From positions 1 through 64,000 of the forward strand of contig NZ_JAQLFJ010000002.1 of assembly GCF_028206795.1 (NCBI RefSeq): 64,000 nucleotides of DNA, given 5' to 3'. Position numbers and translations under genes: made by a program. The stretch comes from Collinsella aerofaciens. Lineage in GTDB: Bacteria > Actinomycetota > Coriobacteriia > Coriobacteriales > Coriobacteriaceae. Each line of letters starts with the position of its first letter. Positions within the stretch are counted from its first letter, which is position 1. The notes below the pieces were generated by a model. That model saw nothing but the letters and a program-made list of their open reading frames with translations, did no database searches and was not told the origin of the DNA. Below, piece by piece: positions 24,912 to 33,610 of this stretch.

Positions 24912-25960
24912 TACTCGGCTTCCACTTTGTAGTACTCGCGATACCACTTGGCAAAGGTCCTCAGACCGTCTTCGAGGGGCGTCGCGGGCTTGTAGCCAAG
25001 GTCACGCTGGAGCGCCGTAGTTTCCGCGTAGGTGACGGGCACGTCGCCGGGCTGCATCGGTACGAGCTGCTTGTGAGCCTCGAAGTCGTAGTCGGCGGGC
25101 AGCACGCCCTCCTCTACCAACACGCGCTGCAGCGTGTCCACGAAATCCAGTAGGTTCTCAGGGTGCGAGTTGCCGATGTTATAGACGCGGTGCGCGGCGA
25201 GGGGCAGCCCATCCTCGCCCATCTGTACCTCGGGGGCGGCGTCCATGACGCGCCTAACGCCCTCGACGATGTCGTCGACGTAGGTAAAGTCGCGGCGGCA
25301 GTCGCCCATGTTGAAGATCTTGATGGTCTCTCCGTGACGCAACTTCTCGGTGAAGCCGAAGTAAGCCATGTCGGGCCTGCCCATGGGGCCGTACACCGTG
25401 AAGAACCGCAGGCCGGTCGCCGGGATGGAGTAGAGCTTGGAGTAGGCGGCGCCCATAAGCTCGTTGGACTTCTTGGTGGCAGCGTACAGTGACACCGGAG
25501 AGTCAACGCGGTCCTCCTCGGAGAACGGCACCTTCTTGTTGCCGCCGTAAACGGAGCTGGAGCTGGCGTAGACCAGGTGCTTGACCGGGTGGTGGCGGCA
25601 TGCCTCGAGGATGTTAAAGAAACCCACGAGATTGCTCTCGAGGTATGCGCGTGGGTTCTCGATGGAGTAGCGGACGCCCGCTTGGGCAGCGAGGTTCACA
25701 ACGACATCGAAACCGTTCTCAGCGAACAGGCGCTCGATGAGGGCGGCGTCGCACAGGTCACCTCGAACGAAGGTAAAGCGACCGTCTGTATCGGCATCGG
25801 CCAGCATGCGCAGACGCGCGTACTTGATGCCAGGGTCATAGTAGCTGTTGAGGTTGTCGAGGCCGACGATCACGTCATCGGTCTCCTCGAGCAGCTTCTT
25901 GACGAGGAACGCGCCGATGAAGCCGGCGGCACCGGTGACGAGTACTTTTCTATTTGACAT
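24911..25960 (-). CDS. NAD-dependent epimerase, UDP-glucuronate 4-epimerase type
   Basis: The 349-residue short-chain dehydrogenase/reductase has the NAD motif VTGAAGFIGAFL, the substrate loop LDNLNSYYDPGIKYARL characteristic of UDP-glucuronate epimerases, the catalytic YAATKK (Y-x3-K) with SSSSVYG, and GLRFFTVYGPMGRPDMA. It would interconvert UDP-glucuronate and UDP-galacturonate using NAD+, downstream of Ugd, whose gene is directly upstream. High G+C and close codon match to ugd suggest this operon start is the conserved, native part of the locus. Confidence 0.88.
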   Translation of the reverse strand: MSNRKVLVTGAAGFIGAFLVKKLLEETDDVIVGLDNLNSYYDPGIKYARLRMLADADTDGRFTFVRGDLCDAALIERLFAENGFDVVVNLAAQAGVRYSIENPRAYLESNLVGFFNILEACRHHPVKHLVYASSSSVYGGNKKVPFSEEDRVDSPVSLYAATKKSNELMGAAYSKLYSIPATGLRFFTVYGPMGRPDMAYFGFTEKLRHGETIKIFNMGDCRRDFTYVDDIVEGVRRVMDAAPEVQMGEDGLPLAAHRVYNIGNSHPENLLDFVDTLQRVLVEEGVLPADYDFEAHKQLVPMQPGDVPVTYAETTALQRDLGYKPATPLEDGLRTFAKWYREYYKVEAE

Positions 25961-25969
25961 GCTTATCGC

Positions 25970-27229
25970 CTAGTCTCTCTTATACAAATCGCGCGTATAG
26001 ACCTTGTCCGCCACGTCCGCGAGCTCGTCGCTCCAGCGGTTGGCCACGATCACGTCGCAGCCGGCCTTGAAGGCCTCCAGGTCGTGGGTCACCTCGGAGC
26101 CGAAGAACTCCGGCGCGTCCAGCGTGGGCTCGTAGACCACAACGGGCACGCCCTTGGCCTTCACGCGCTTCATGACGCCCTGGATGGAGCTCGCGCGGAA
26201 GTTGTCGGAGTTGGACTTCATCGTCAGGCGGTACACGCCCACGACCGGCTTCTCCTTGCCCTCGTACACGCGGTTCCACACCATCTGCAGCACCTCGTCG
26301 GCCACGAAGTCCTTGCGCGTGCGGTTGGCGTCCACGATGGCCTCGATCAGGTTCTGCGGCACGTCCTTGTAGTTGGCCAGCAGCTGCTTGGTGTCCTTGG
26401 GCAGGCAGTAGCCGCCGTAGCCGAAGCTGGGGTTGTTGTAGTGGCTGCCGATGCGCGGCTCCAGGCACACGCCGTCGATGACGTCGCGGGTGTTGAGGCC
26501 GCGGACCTCGCAGTAGGTGTCGAGCTCGTTGAAGTAGGCCACGCGCAGCGCCAGGTACGTGTTGGCGAAGAGCTTAACTGCTTCCGCCTCTGTGGTGCCC
26601 AGCACGAGCTCCGGGATGCCCTTGGAGCCGTCGGCGTTCACGCGCTCCAGCTCGGCGGGATCGGCGCCCTGCGCGAGCAGACGCGCGAAGCGCTCGGCAG
26701 CCGCGACGGCGTCGGCGTCCTCCTTCGGTGCGCCCACCACGATGCGGCTGGGGTGCAGGTTGTCGTAGAGAGCCTTGCTCTCGCGCAGGAACTCCGGGCT
26801 GAAGAAGATCTTGCTGTCACTTAGCCTCTCTCGCAGGCCCGCGGTGTAGCCCACGGGGATGGTCGACTTGATGACGATCCAGGCGTCCGGGTTCACAGAG
26901 CGCACGGCGGCGATGGCGGCCTCAACGGAGCTCGTGTCAAAGAAGTTCCTGTCGCTATCATAGTTGGTGGGCGTGGCGATGACTGCATAGTCGGCACCTG
27001 TGTAAGCCTCGGCGACATCGACGGTAGCGTGAAGGTCGAGCTCACGCTCCCCCGCCTTGGCCTCCGCAAGGAATCGCTCGATCTCGTCGTCCTGAATGGG
27101 CGACTGGAAGGCGTTGATCTTCTCGACCTTTTCGGCAACGATGTCCAGCGCGTGCACCTCATTGTGCTGCGAGAGCAAGACGGCTAGGGACAGGCCAACG
27201 TAGCCAGTACCGGCGACAGCAAATTTCAT
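25970..27229 (-). CDS. ugd: UDP-glucose 6-dehydrogenase
   Basis: The ATG at 27229 begins the NAD-binding motif [19 protein letters not shown], so the longer frame to 27268 is not needed; the product is about 419 residues. Domains in order are the Rossmann fold, the central dimerisation helix, and the C-terminal UDP-binding domain. The catalytic Cys lies in [18 protein letters not shown], with the proton-handling Lys in that same segment. It oxidises UDP-glucose to UDP-glucuronate in two steps. Two dead copies of its 3' end lie at 5969-6105 and 9042-9347, pointing to repeated exchange of this part of the capsule locus. Confidence 0.95.
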   Translation of the reverse strand: MKFAVAGTGYVGLSLAVLLSQHNEVHALDIVAEKVEKINAFQSPIQDDEIERFLAEAKAGERELDLHATVDVAEAYTGADYAVIATPTNYDSDRNFFDTSSVEAAIAAVRSVNPDAWIVIKSTIPVGYTAGLRERLSDSKIFFSPEFLRESKALYDNLHPSRIVVGAPKEDADAVAAAERFARLLAQGADPAELERVNADGSKGIPELVLGTTEAEAVKLFANTYLALRVAYFNELDTYCEVRGLNTRDVIDGVCLEPRIGSHYNNPSFGYGGYCLPKDTKQLLANYKDVPQNLIEAIVDANRTRKDFVADEVLQMVWNRVYEGKEKPVVGVYRLTMKSNSDNFRASSIQGVMKRVKAKGVPVVVYEPTLDAPEFFGSEVTHDLEAFKAGCDVIVANRWSDELADVADKVYTRDLYKRD

Positions 27230-27267
27230 ATTCTTCTCCGATTCGATTCGGGTGTCAAAACCAGTCA

Positions 27268-28029
27268 TTAGTACGCATCGCTCCCGTTGAAGACCTCCAG
27301 AACCGTGAGGAGGACGATTTTGAGATCTGTGACGATCCCGCGCTTGGCTATGTACTCGAGGTCACGGCGGACCATGCCGTCGAAACCAGTTGAGTTTCGA
27401 TCGGTAACCTGCCACCAGCCGGTGATGCCAGGCTTCACTGCCAATCGTTGTAGGTCGTACTCGGTGTACTGCGCCACCTCATTGGGTAACGGCGGGCGCG
27501 GCCCCACGACGGACATCTGCCCCAGGAACACGTTCAAGAACTGAGGGAACTCGTCGATGGAGTGCTTGCGAATGAACTTGCCGATCCTGGTGACGCGGGG
27601 ATCTTCCTTCATCTTGAACATGGCGCCGGCGATCTCGTTCTGCTCCTTGAGCTCGGAGAGGCGCTCGTCGGCATCCTTGTACATGGAGCGGAACTTCCAC
27701 ATGCGGAAGGTGGTCAGGCTCCCGTCGGGGCGGGTCTGGCCCACGCGGATCTGGCTGTAGAAGGGGCTGCCCTCGCTCTCCAGGCGGATGAGCGCCGCGA
27801 GCACCAGGCTGGGGATCGCGATAATGACGAGCGCGGCACCGCTGAACACGATGTCGAACGCGCGCTTTACGGCCCGGTAGGCCAGGCGCGAGCGGTCCCA
27901 GTCCATGATGGATTGCATGGCCTTGTAGCGGCCTGCGTCTTCGCGCCGTTCCATGGCCTGAGCGATCAGCGCCGCCCCTACGGGCGCATTCGTTGCATAT
28001 TCGGTTTTATCCGACACGTTCTCTTCCAA
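27268..28029 (-). CDS. Polyprenyl-phosphate sugar-phosphate transferase (priming enzyme)
   Basis: The 253-residue protein has one membrane helix or re-entrant hairpin near residue 58 ([26 protein letters not shown]) followed by the bacterial sugar transferase domain: [62 protein letters not shown] and [10 protein letters not shown]. These are the conserved motifs of WbaP/WcaJ/CpsE-type enzymes, which transfer a sugar phosphate to undecaprenyl phosphate and start repeat-unit synthesis. The start is TTG at 28029. It lies 54 bases after the restored stop of the antiterminator gene. Confidence 0.92.
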   Translation of the reverse strand: MEENVSDKTEYATNAPVGAALIAQAMERREDAGRYKAMQSIMDWDRSRLAYRAVKRAFDIVFSGAALVIIAIPSLVLAALIRLESEGSPFYSQIRVGQTRPDGSLTTFRMWKFRSMYKDADERLSELKEQNEIAGAMFKMKEDPRVTRIGKFIRKHSIDEFPQFLNVFLGQMSVVGPRPPLPNEVAQYTEYDLQRLAVKPGITGWWQVTDRNSTGFDGMVRRDLEYIAKRGIVTDLKIVLLTVLEVFNGSDAY

Positions 28030-28083
28030 GATTTCGTCCCCGAGTCGGGGATCCTCCCTGTTCTTTGCAGCGATCGCCAGCAG

Positions 28084-28646
28084 CTAGGCAATCGCCTTTT
28101 TGAGGTTTCGCATCACACGCTGCTCGTTTGAAAGCACAGCAAGCCCAACGCGAGTGGTTACGCGTCGGCCGCACAGATCGAGCTCCAAATAAGCAGTGCT
28201 CTTGCGTCTGTTAATGGTTTTGATAAGGCCTTCATGGTGATAAGGCCTTCATGGCCCAGCAACGGACCGGCCGTCACTACGACCCGATCACCATCTTTTA
28301 AGGCCTCGCTCATGGGCACCACACGGTCTCCCCTACGCGTAAAACAGCCAATGAACTGGGTCTCTTCTTTTGCCAGCGGCACAAACTGACCGTCCTGGGA
28401 AAGCACCCGGGCAAAGTCGTCCATGCGCAGCAGATACTGTTGCACGGTGCGGGGATCTGCCGTGTCGCAGATCAGGTAACCGGGAAAGAGCGGCTTGGTC
28501 GTATTGACCCATTCTCCGTGTACTTTGATTTCGGTTTGAAATTGAGGGTAAAAGAGCTCCTGCATGGCACTCGCCGGCACCATGCGCTCGATGCGCTCGC
28601 GCATTACGTCTTCGCGTCCGTTAATGACCTGGATCACATACCACAC
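28084..28646 (-). CDS. NusG-like antiterminator (LoaP type), frameshifted by a 17-bp tandem duplication
   Basis: The start GTG at 28646 follows AAGGGGG by eight bases and gives WYVIQVINGREDVMRERI, the NGN-domain opening. FYPQFQTEIKVHGEWVN and PLFPGYLICDT continue this domain, and the KOW domain begins at GDRVVVTAGPLLGHEGLI. The 17-bp unit at 28221-28237 is then repeated exactly at 28238-28254, so the frame shifts and stops at 28158 after a non-homologous tail. Removing one unit restores LIKTINRRKSTAYLELDLCGRRVTT and a stop at 28084, a normal KOW ending. LoaP proteins help RNA polymerase read through long biosynthetic operons. As written the protein lacks half its KOW barrel and is probably inactive. 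Confidence 0.9.
28221..28254. repeat. Perfect 17-bp tandem duplication
   Basis: TGATAAGGCCTTCATGG occurs twice head to tail, at 28221-28237 and 28238-28254, with no mismatch. Seventeen is not a multiple of three, so gain or loss of one unit changes the reading frame of the antiterminator gene. Confidence 0.97.
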
Positions 28647-29393
28647 GAGCACCACCCCCTTGCTGTCTTACGTGTGGCTCACGGGATTTGGGTATGGCTT
28701 CGCCAGGGCGTTTGTGCGCGAAGGCGCTCCATATTCAAACCCTGAGCCCAGTTAGACAAGCACGTGGCTCTGCCCCACCGTGAACGGTATGTATGAAAGC
28801 AGCGCTGAAGCTGCAGGCTCGTATCGCAAGATTGCCTACAACCTCAGCTGGCTGCGTGCGAGCCAGTCAAGATAGTTCAAAACTGGTCCGCACGCAAACA
28901 GCTGAAGACTGCTGCTGTTTGTCATGATAATAAATTCCACTCCCCAATGCGAGCTTATAAAAACAGTCACAAAAGGAAGTGCAAAATCGCACATGACAAT
29001 CCATATTGGAGCTCGTGGTGTTTCTGGCACCGCCGTTACGGCCGGATGCTGATCGACCCTGCGCTTTGTGGCTTGCTGGAGCCATGAGCACAGTTGAACT
29101 CATGTAACGTTAGGTATCCTAGCACAAGCTGTTAGTGAAACTGATTTGGGTTGCGTTGGACAACATTTCGTTCATTTGACGTGCTTAAGGGGGTTGTTTT
29201 GGGATGTTGTTCACGTTGGCGCAGGTTATTGTGGTGCTGGCAATAATTGGGAGTGTTCCTGAAGCCCAACTGAAGCAGCGAGCTGCACTGGTAATTGCGT
29301 TTGGATAACAAACTATGTACAGACATGGGAAATAAATTGTGCAACTTTTTGTTGATGTGGGTATGGGTTTGTGGCGCGAGGTATTTTGGCAAA
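28647..29393. other. Long leader and intergenic region of the capsule operon
   Basis: No credible protein gene is present. On the minus strand, upstream of the antiterminator gene, several short stems occur: CAAACAGC/GCTGTTTG at 28895-28921 and CTGGCT/AGCCAG at 28848-28866. The leader would be roughly 300 nt if the promoter proposed at 28955-28984 is right. Confidence 0.45.
28955..28984 (-). promoter_or_regulatory. Candidate promoter of the capsule operon
   Basis: On the minus strand TTGCAC (28979-28984) and TTATAA (28955-28960) are separated by 18 bases, a fair match to a housekeeping promoter in an AT-rich stretch. It is the best candidate I see upstream of the antiterminator gene, but similar boxes arise by chance. 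Confidence 0.3.
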
Positions 29394-29425
29394 AAAAAGG
29401 CCTTCGGAATTCCGAAGGCCTTTTT
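29394..29425. terminator. Bidirectional intrinsic terminator below tRNA-Ala
   Basis: The perfect 22-bp palindrome at 29399-29420 (GGCCTTCGGA/TCCGAAGGCC core) is flanked by a run of A on the left and TTTTT on the right, so it can work in both directions. It lies directly downstream of the minus-strand tRNA gene. Confidence 0.9.
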
Positions 29426-29433
29426 ATTCACGA

Positions 29434-29509
29434 TGGTGGAGACGAGGGGGATCGAACCCCTGACCTCTTGACTGCCAGTCAAGCGCTCTCCCAGCTGAGC
29501 TACGCCCCC
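29434..29509 (-). tRNA. tRNA-Ala (GGC)
   Basis: The minus strand folds into a 76-nt cloverleaf with encoded CCA. The acceptor GGGGGCG pairs with CGTCTCC (two G-T pairs). The D arm is GCTC..GAGC, the anticodon stem CTTGA/TCAAG with loop CTGGCAG, and the T arm AGGGG-TTCGATC-CCCCT. The anticodon GGC reads GCC and GCU alanine codons. Confidence 0.95.
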
Positions 29510-29579
29510 GTGACGAGGAGATACTATAGGGGAAGTTGGCTCGACGTGCAAGGACTTTTTTGGGTGAGACTTTAAATGC

Positions 29580-30239
29580 CTATTGAGCCAATTGATATAG
29601 GTAAGCGATGGCGGTGCCGGTGTGGACTTGGATCTTGGCCGTTCTCCTGACTACATTGGATATTCCAGTGTCAGCTAGTAATCCCAGGGGGCTGTGGTCT
29701 AGCTCCCACTCTAGGCCGTGTTCACTTACCTCGGTGTTGGGGGCAATGGCGATGATGGAGAATGTCTTGCCCTCAGCGCCTTCGATGGTCCAGGATTCGC
29801 CTGTGTGTAGGATGCGGGCGACTACCTTGTCCTCAGCAATCCAGACCGGGGCATCCTCATAGCCAGCGAGCAGCCCCAGTACGGATAGCGCCATATCAGG
29901 ACGGCCGCCTGTAGCGCAAGTCGTAACCACTTCGGCACCCGGCCAGCGGCGTCGGACGGAATCGAGGGCCAGTGCCAGATCGGTGTAGTCCTTGTAGGGG
30001 TCGTGACGCTCCACCTCAAAGGCTTCGGCGGCATCGACCAGTACGCGACCTGCATCGCTCACCGTGTCGGCATCCCCCACATATACATCGCAGCTCAAGC
30101 CGGCATCCAGCAGAGCATCTAGGCCGCTGTCCACAGCGATGACGTGATCGCACTCCCCTGCTAGCCTACGCAACAGATCCGCACTCGCCACCACGGGCGA
30201 GCCGCAGACCACTAATACCTTGCAAGCCACGGGCCTCAC
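29580..30239 (-). CDS. thiN: Thiamine pyrophosphokinase
   Basis: The 219-residue protein matches the thiamine pyrophosphokinase fold: HVIAVDSGLDALLDAGL, CDVYVGDADTVS (family GDFDS), then PYKDYTDLALAL (family D-K-D-x-T-D), and ATGGRPDMALSVLGLL. It makes thiamine diphosphate from thiamine and ATP. The middle GDADT and YKDYTD variants depart slightly from the usual acidic clusters but keep the Asp residues. The GTG start at 30239 follows directly on the stop of the HAD gene, so the two form an operon. Confidence 0.85.
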   Translation of the reverse strand: MRPVACKVLVVCGSPVVASADLLRRLAGECDHVIAVDSGLDALLDAGLSCDVYVGDADTVSDAGRVLVDAAEAFEVERHDPYKDYTDLALALDSVRRRWPGAEVVTTCATGGRPDMALSVLGLLAGYEDAPVWIAEDKVVARILHTGESWTIEGAEGKTFSIIAIAPNTEVSEHGLEWELDHSPLGLLADTGISNVVRRTAKIQVHTGTAIAYLYQLAQ

Positions 30240-30929
30240 CTAGCCCTCAAACGAAAGCACACGGTCAAGGTCCAGCTCTTCATAGCTGTCGATAAAGATG
30301 TCGCAGTTGGCACGCACCTCGTCGCGCTCCATACGGCCGTGCGGGTCATAGATGCCCACGCGCTTAAAGCCGGCGGTGCCAGAGCTCTTAAGGCCAAAGA
30401 CGGCGTCCTCAAACACCCATGCGCGGTCAAACTTATGCCCATGGCGCTCCTCCAGACGGCGCAGCGCCAACTCGTATACGTCGGGGAACTGTTTGGAGCG
30501 TCCTACCTCACCCGTCGTGGTAACAAACTCCATGTAGGCATCGAGCCCGGCGCCCGCAAGCGCAGACTTAACCAGCTCGGCTGGCGTAGACGTGGCAACA
30601 CACATGGCAATGCCCGCCGCCTTCGCCTGCTCCAAAAAAGCCAGGAGCCCCTCGCGCGGCGGCACCTTGGAGTATTCATCGATCAAAATCTCGCCCAGCT
30701 CGCGATACAGTTCCTCGCCATTCGCACCAATGCCCCACGTGTCGTGGTAGGCCTGGCACTCGTCCTCGAGCGACAAATGCTCAAACTGGGCAAAATCGTC
30801 GACCGTCACGTCAACTCCGTGGCGGTGCAATAACTCGGGCTGGGCATAGGCCCAAACGGGGGTGCTATTAACCAGTGTGCCGTCGCAATCGAAAATAAAA
30901 GCAACGTTGGGGGCGGCGGTCTGGGACAT
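30240..30929 (-). CDS. HAD-superfamily phosphatase/phosphoglucomutase-like
   Basis: From ATG 30929 (GAAAGG upstream) the product is 229 residues. It has motif I FIFDCDGTLVNSTPVW, an alpha-helical cap, motif II VATSTPAE, and motifs III/IV in RAWVFEDAVFGLKSSGTAGFKRVGIYD. The cap and motifs fit the beta-phosphoglucomutase/phosphoglycolate phosphatase-like subgroup. It is divergent from glgB across a promoter region with several TTGGTAAAAC-type sites. Substrate unknown; a sugar phosphate is plausible given the neighbouring glycogen genes. Confidence 0.8.
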   Translation of the reverse strand: MSQTAAPNVAFIFDCDGTLVNSTPVWAYAQPELLHRHGVDVTVDDFAQFEHLSLEDECQAYHDTWGIGANGEELYRELGEILIDEYSKVPPREGLLAFLEQAKAAGIAMCVATSTPAELVKSALAGAGLDAYMEFVTTTGEVGRSKQFPDVYELALRRLEERHGHKFDRAWVFEDAVFGLKSSGTAGFKRVGIYDPHGRMERDEVRANCDIFIDSYEELDLDRVLSFEG

Positions 30930-30950
30930 AAACGAACCTTTCGATGTCAA

Positions 30951-31040
30951 ATGGTAAACATCCTGCTAAAAACGTTTTACCAAACGTCAAGCTAACAATC
31001 TAAAAACCCTATTTGGTAAAACTGTCAAGAGTTTTACCAC
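30951..31040. promoter_or_regulatory. Cluster of GGTAAAAC half-sites between HAD gene and glgB
   Basis: GGTAAAC occurs near 30953 and GTTTTACC at 30974-30981. A perfect inverted pair GGTAAAACT / AGTTTTACC with a six-base spacer spans 31015-31038. The extended form TTGGTAAAACG (minus strand 30973-30983) recurs exactly at 41047-41057. The symmetry is typical of LacI- or other helix-turn-helix operators controlling sugar genes. Confidence 0.6.
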
Positions 31041-31260
31041 GGTAATTCTGCCAGTGGTCTAAACATGGCGCTTACCGATTAAACGCCGCCCTAAAACCAC
31101 TTTCCTTCATAAAAGTAACGTACAGGTGTTATCGTAGTTTCTGCCGAAGGTTCCACCGAGCACGCGAGGTGGAACGAATCATAGAACTATCGCCGTCCCT
31201 TCGATTCGTGCAGCCTTGGACCTTTCGCATCTAGTCACCAAGGCAACACGCTGCCGCGTC

Positions 31261-33516
31261 ATGATGGGATCAAACGTGAGCGATACAAAGCTAAAGCCAG
31301 CAACCAAAAAGCCTGCTACCCGTAAAGCCGCCCCGCACGCACCGGAGCTCTCTAAGGACGATGTCTACCTGTTTGGCATTGGCATGTGGGAGCGCAGCTG
31401 GGAAAAGATGGGCGCGCACCCCGACACGCAGAACCGTACGCGCGGTTGGCGCTTTTGCGTTTGGGCGCCCGACGTAAAGAGCGTCCATGTCATTGGCGAA
31501 TTTAACGACTGGAATGAGGAAGCCAACCCGCTGGTGCCCGTGCATACGAGCGCTATTTGGGAAGGCTTTATTCCTGGCGCAGAACAAGGCCAGCTCTATA
31601 AATATTTAATCGAGACCAACGAGGGCGAAAAACTGTACAAGGCCGATCCGTACGCCTTCAAGGCCGAGTGCCCTCCGGGTACCGCTAGCGTGCTGTGGAC
31701 CCTCGATGGCTACAAATGGAATGACGCCGCATGGCTCAAGCGCCGCGCCGGCCACAACCACATGTCGCAGCCCCTTAACATCTACGAGGTGCATATTGGC
31801 TCGTGGAAGCGCCACGGCGACGCGCCGCAGGGCGAGCCGGACGAGTATGGCAACTATCCCGGCCCCATGGATCCCTTCCCCGCGCAGCGCGGCGAGTTTT
31901 ACACCTACGACGACCTGTCGGTGGAGCTCGTGGACTACGTGCGCGACATGGGCTATACGCATATCGAGGTCATGCCGCTCATGGAGCATCCCTTCGATGG
32001 CTCCTGGGGCTACCAGACGACCGGCTACTATGCCGCCACGTCGCGCTATGGCGACCCGCAGCAACTCATGCACTTTATCGATGCGTGCCACGAGGCCGGC
32101 ATCGGCGTGATCATGGACTGGGTGCCCGGCGGTTTTTGCGCCGACTCCCACGGCCTTGCCACCTTTAACGGCCACATGCTGTTTGAGCACGAGATTCACC
32201 CCAACTGGGGCACGCACAAGTTCGACTTCGCCCGTGGCGAGGTCCGCTCCTTCTTGGTCTCCAACGTACTATATTGGCTCGAGAACTTCCATGTTGACGG
32301 CATTCGCATGGATGGCGTATCCAGCATGCTGTACCTCAACTTTGGCATCGATGATCCCGGCCAAAAGAAGTTCAACAAGTACGGTACCGAGGAGGACCTG
32401 GACGCCAGCGCGTTTATCCGTCAGGTCAACTGCGCTGTGGAGGCGCACTTCCCCGACGTGATGATGATGGCCGAGGAGTCCACCGCGTGGCCGCTCGTGA
32501 CCTACCCGCCGCAGGACGGCGGCCTGGGCTTCCACTACAAGTGGGACATGGGCTGGATGAACGACACCCTGCACTACATGCAGACCGATTTTCCGTGGCG
32601 CCCCGGCAACCACGGGCTGCTCACGTTCTCCATCATGTATGCCTTTACCGAGAACTTTATTTGCCCGCTGAGCCACGACGAGGTCGTCCACGGTAAATGC
32701 TCGCTGATCGGCCGTATGCCGGGCGACTGGTGGCGTCAGTTTGCCGGCCTGCGCACGCTCGCCTTCTACCAGATGACGCACCCCGGTGCCAAGCTCAACT
32801 TTATGGGCAACGAGATCGGCCAGTTTATTGAGTGGCGCTACTACGAGTCCATCCAGTGGTTCCTGACCGAGGAGTACGAAACCCACCGTCATCATCAGGC
32901 GTTTATCAAGGCGCTCAACCACCTGTACACCGCCGAGCCCGCCCTGTACGAGCGCGGCTACACCGACGACGGCTTTACCTGGATCGACGCGGACAACTCC
33001 AAGCAGTCCATCGTGAGCTTTGTGCGCCAGGGCGAGGACGTCGATGACGACCTGGTGATTCTGATCAACTTTGACCCGGCGAGCTACGAGAGCTTCCGCG
33101 TGGGCGTGCCGCGCGAGGGTGACTGGGAGGTCATCTTCGATTCTGACCGTCCCGAGTTCGGTGGCAGCGGCTATGCCGGCAAGGAGCCCTACACCTGCTC
33201 GAGCGAGCCCTATCCCTGGAACGGGCAGATGGACTCCATCGAGATCAAGGTTCCCGGCCTGGCAGGTGTGGTGCTTAAGCGCCGCGGCCCCAGCAGCTAC
33301 AAGCCGCCGGTGGTTGAGGTCCCCAAGAAGGCGACGCGCAAGCGTGTGTCCTCGGTAAAGCCCAAGCCCGCGGCTGCCAAGAAGGCTCCCGCCAAGGCGA
33401 AGGCTAAGGCTGCAAAACCCGCCGCCAAGACCGCCACGGCCAAAAAGGCGGCCAATAAAAAGGCTGCTCCCAAGGCTAAGGCAGGTGCTGTTAAAGCATC
33501 TGGCAAGAAAGCGTAA
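31261..33516 (+). CDS. glgB: 1,4-alpha-glucan branching enzyme with histone-like tail
   Basis: About 751 residues from ATG 31261; starts from TTG 31216 to GTG 31276 are possible, as no clear ribosome site decides. An N-terminal CBM48 region (RGWRFCVWAPDVKSVHVIGEFNDW) precedes the GH13 barrel: nucleophile Asp in FHVDGIRMDGVSSMLY, acid Glu in VMMMAEEST, and the third Asp in CPLSHDEVVHGK. It forms alpha-1,6 branches in glycogen. The last 65 or so residues are a Lys/Ala/Pro-rich tail (KKATRKRVSS, AAAKKAPAKAKAKAAK, KKAAPKAKAGA) not part of the normal enzyme; a similar but longer tail ends GlgA. It is the first gene of the glycogen cluster. Confidence 0.95.
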   Translation: MMGSNVSDTKLKPATKKPATRKAAPHAPELSKDDVYLFGIGMWERSWEKMGAHPDTQNRTRGWRFCVWAPDVKSVHVIGEFNDWNEEANPLVPVHTSAIWEGFIPGAEQGQLYKYLIETNEGEKLYKADPYAFKAECPPGTASVLWTLDGYKWNDAAWLKRRAGHNHMSQPLNIYEVHIGSWKRHGDAPQGEPDEYGNYPGPMDPFPAQRGEFYTYDDLSVELVDYVRDMGYTHIEVMPLMEHPFDGSWGYQTTGYYAATSRYGDPQQLMHFIDACHEAGIGVIMDWVPGGFCADSHGLATFNGHMLFEHEIHPNWGTHKFDFARGEVRSFLVSNVLYWLENFHVDGIRMDGVSSMLYLNFGIDDPGQKKFNKYGTEEDLDASAFIRQVNCAVEAHFPDVMMMAEESTAWPLVTYPPQDGGLGFHYKWDMGWMNDTLHYMQTDFPWRPGNHGLLTFSIMYAFTENFICPLSHDEVVHGKCSLIGRMPGDWWRQFAGLRTLAFYQMTHPGAKLNFMGNEIGQFIEWRYYESIQWFLTEEYETHRHHQAFIKALNHLYTAEPALYERGYTDDGFTWIDADNSKQSIVSFVRQGEDVDDDLVILINFDPASYESFRVGVPREGDWEVIFDSDRPEFGGSGYAGKEPYTCSSEPYPWNGQMDSIEIKVPGLAGVVLKRRGPSSYKPPVVEVPKKATRKRVSSVKPKPAAAKKAPAKAKAKAAKPAAKTATAKKAANKKAAPKAKAGAVKASGKKA

Positions 33517-33610
33517 CAAAAGCGTTACCACTGCAATTACCCGCCCCAACGGGACGTAGGATACAAGTCATAACCGTTCCGGGAGAAACATCCCCGGGGG
33601 AAAGGAACGT

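Noticed and set aside
26084..26824. Plus-strand frame of 246 codons over ugd
   Set aside because: Antisense to the conserved part of UDP-glucose dehydrogenase and without homology.
28836..29103. Two overlapping minus-strand frames in the capsule leader
   Set aside because: Short, AT-rich, no ribosome site; better seen as leader RNA.
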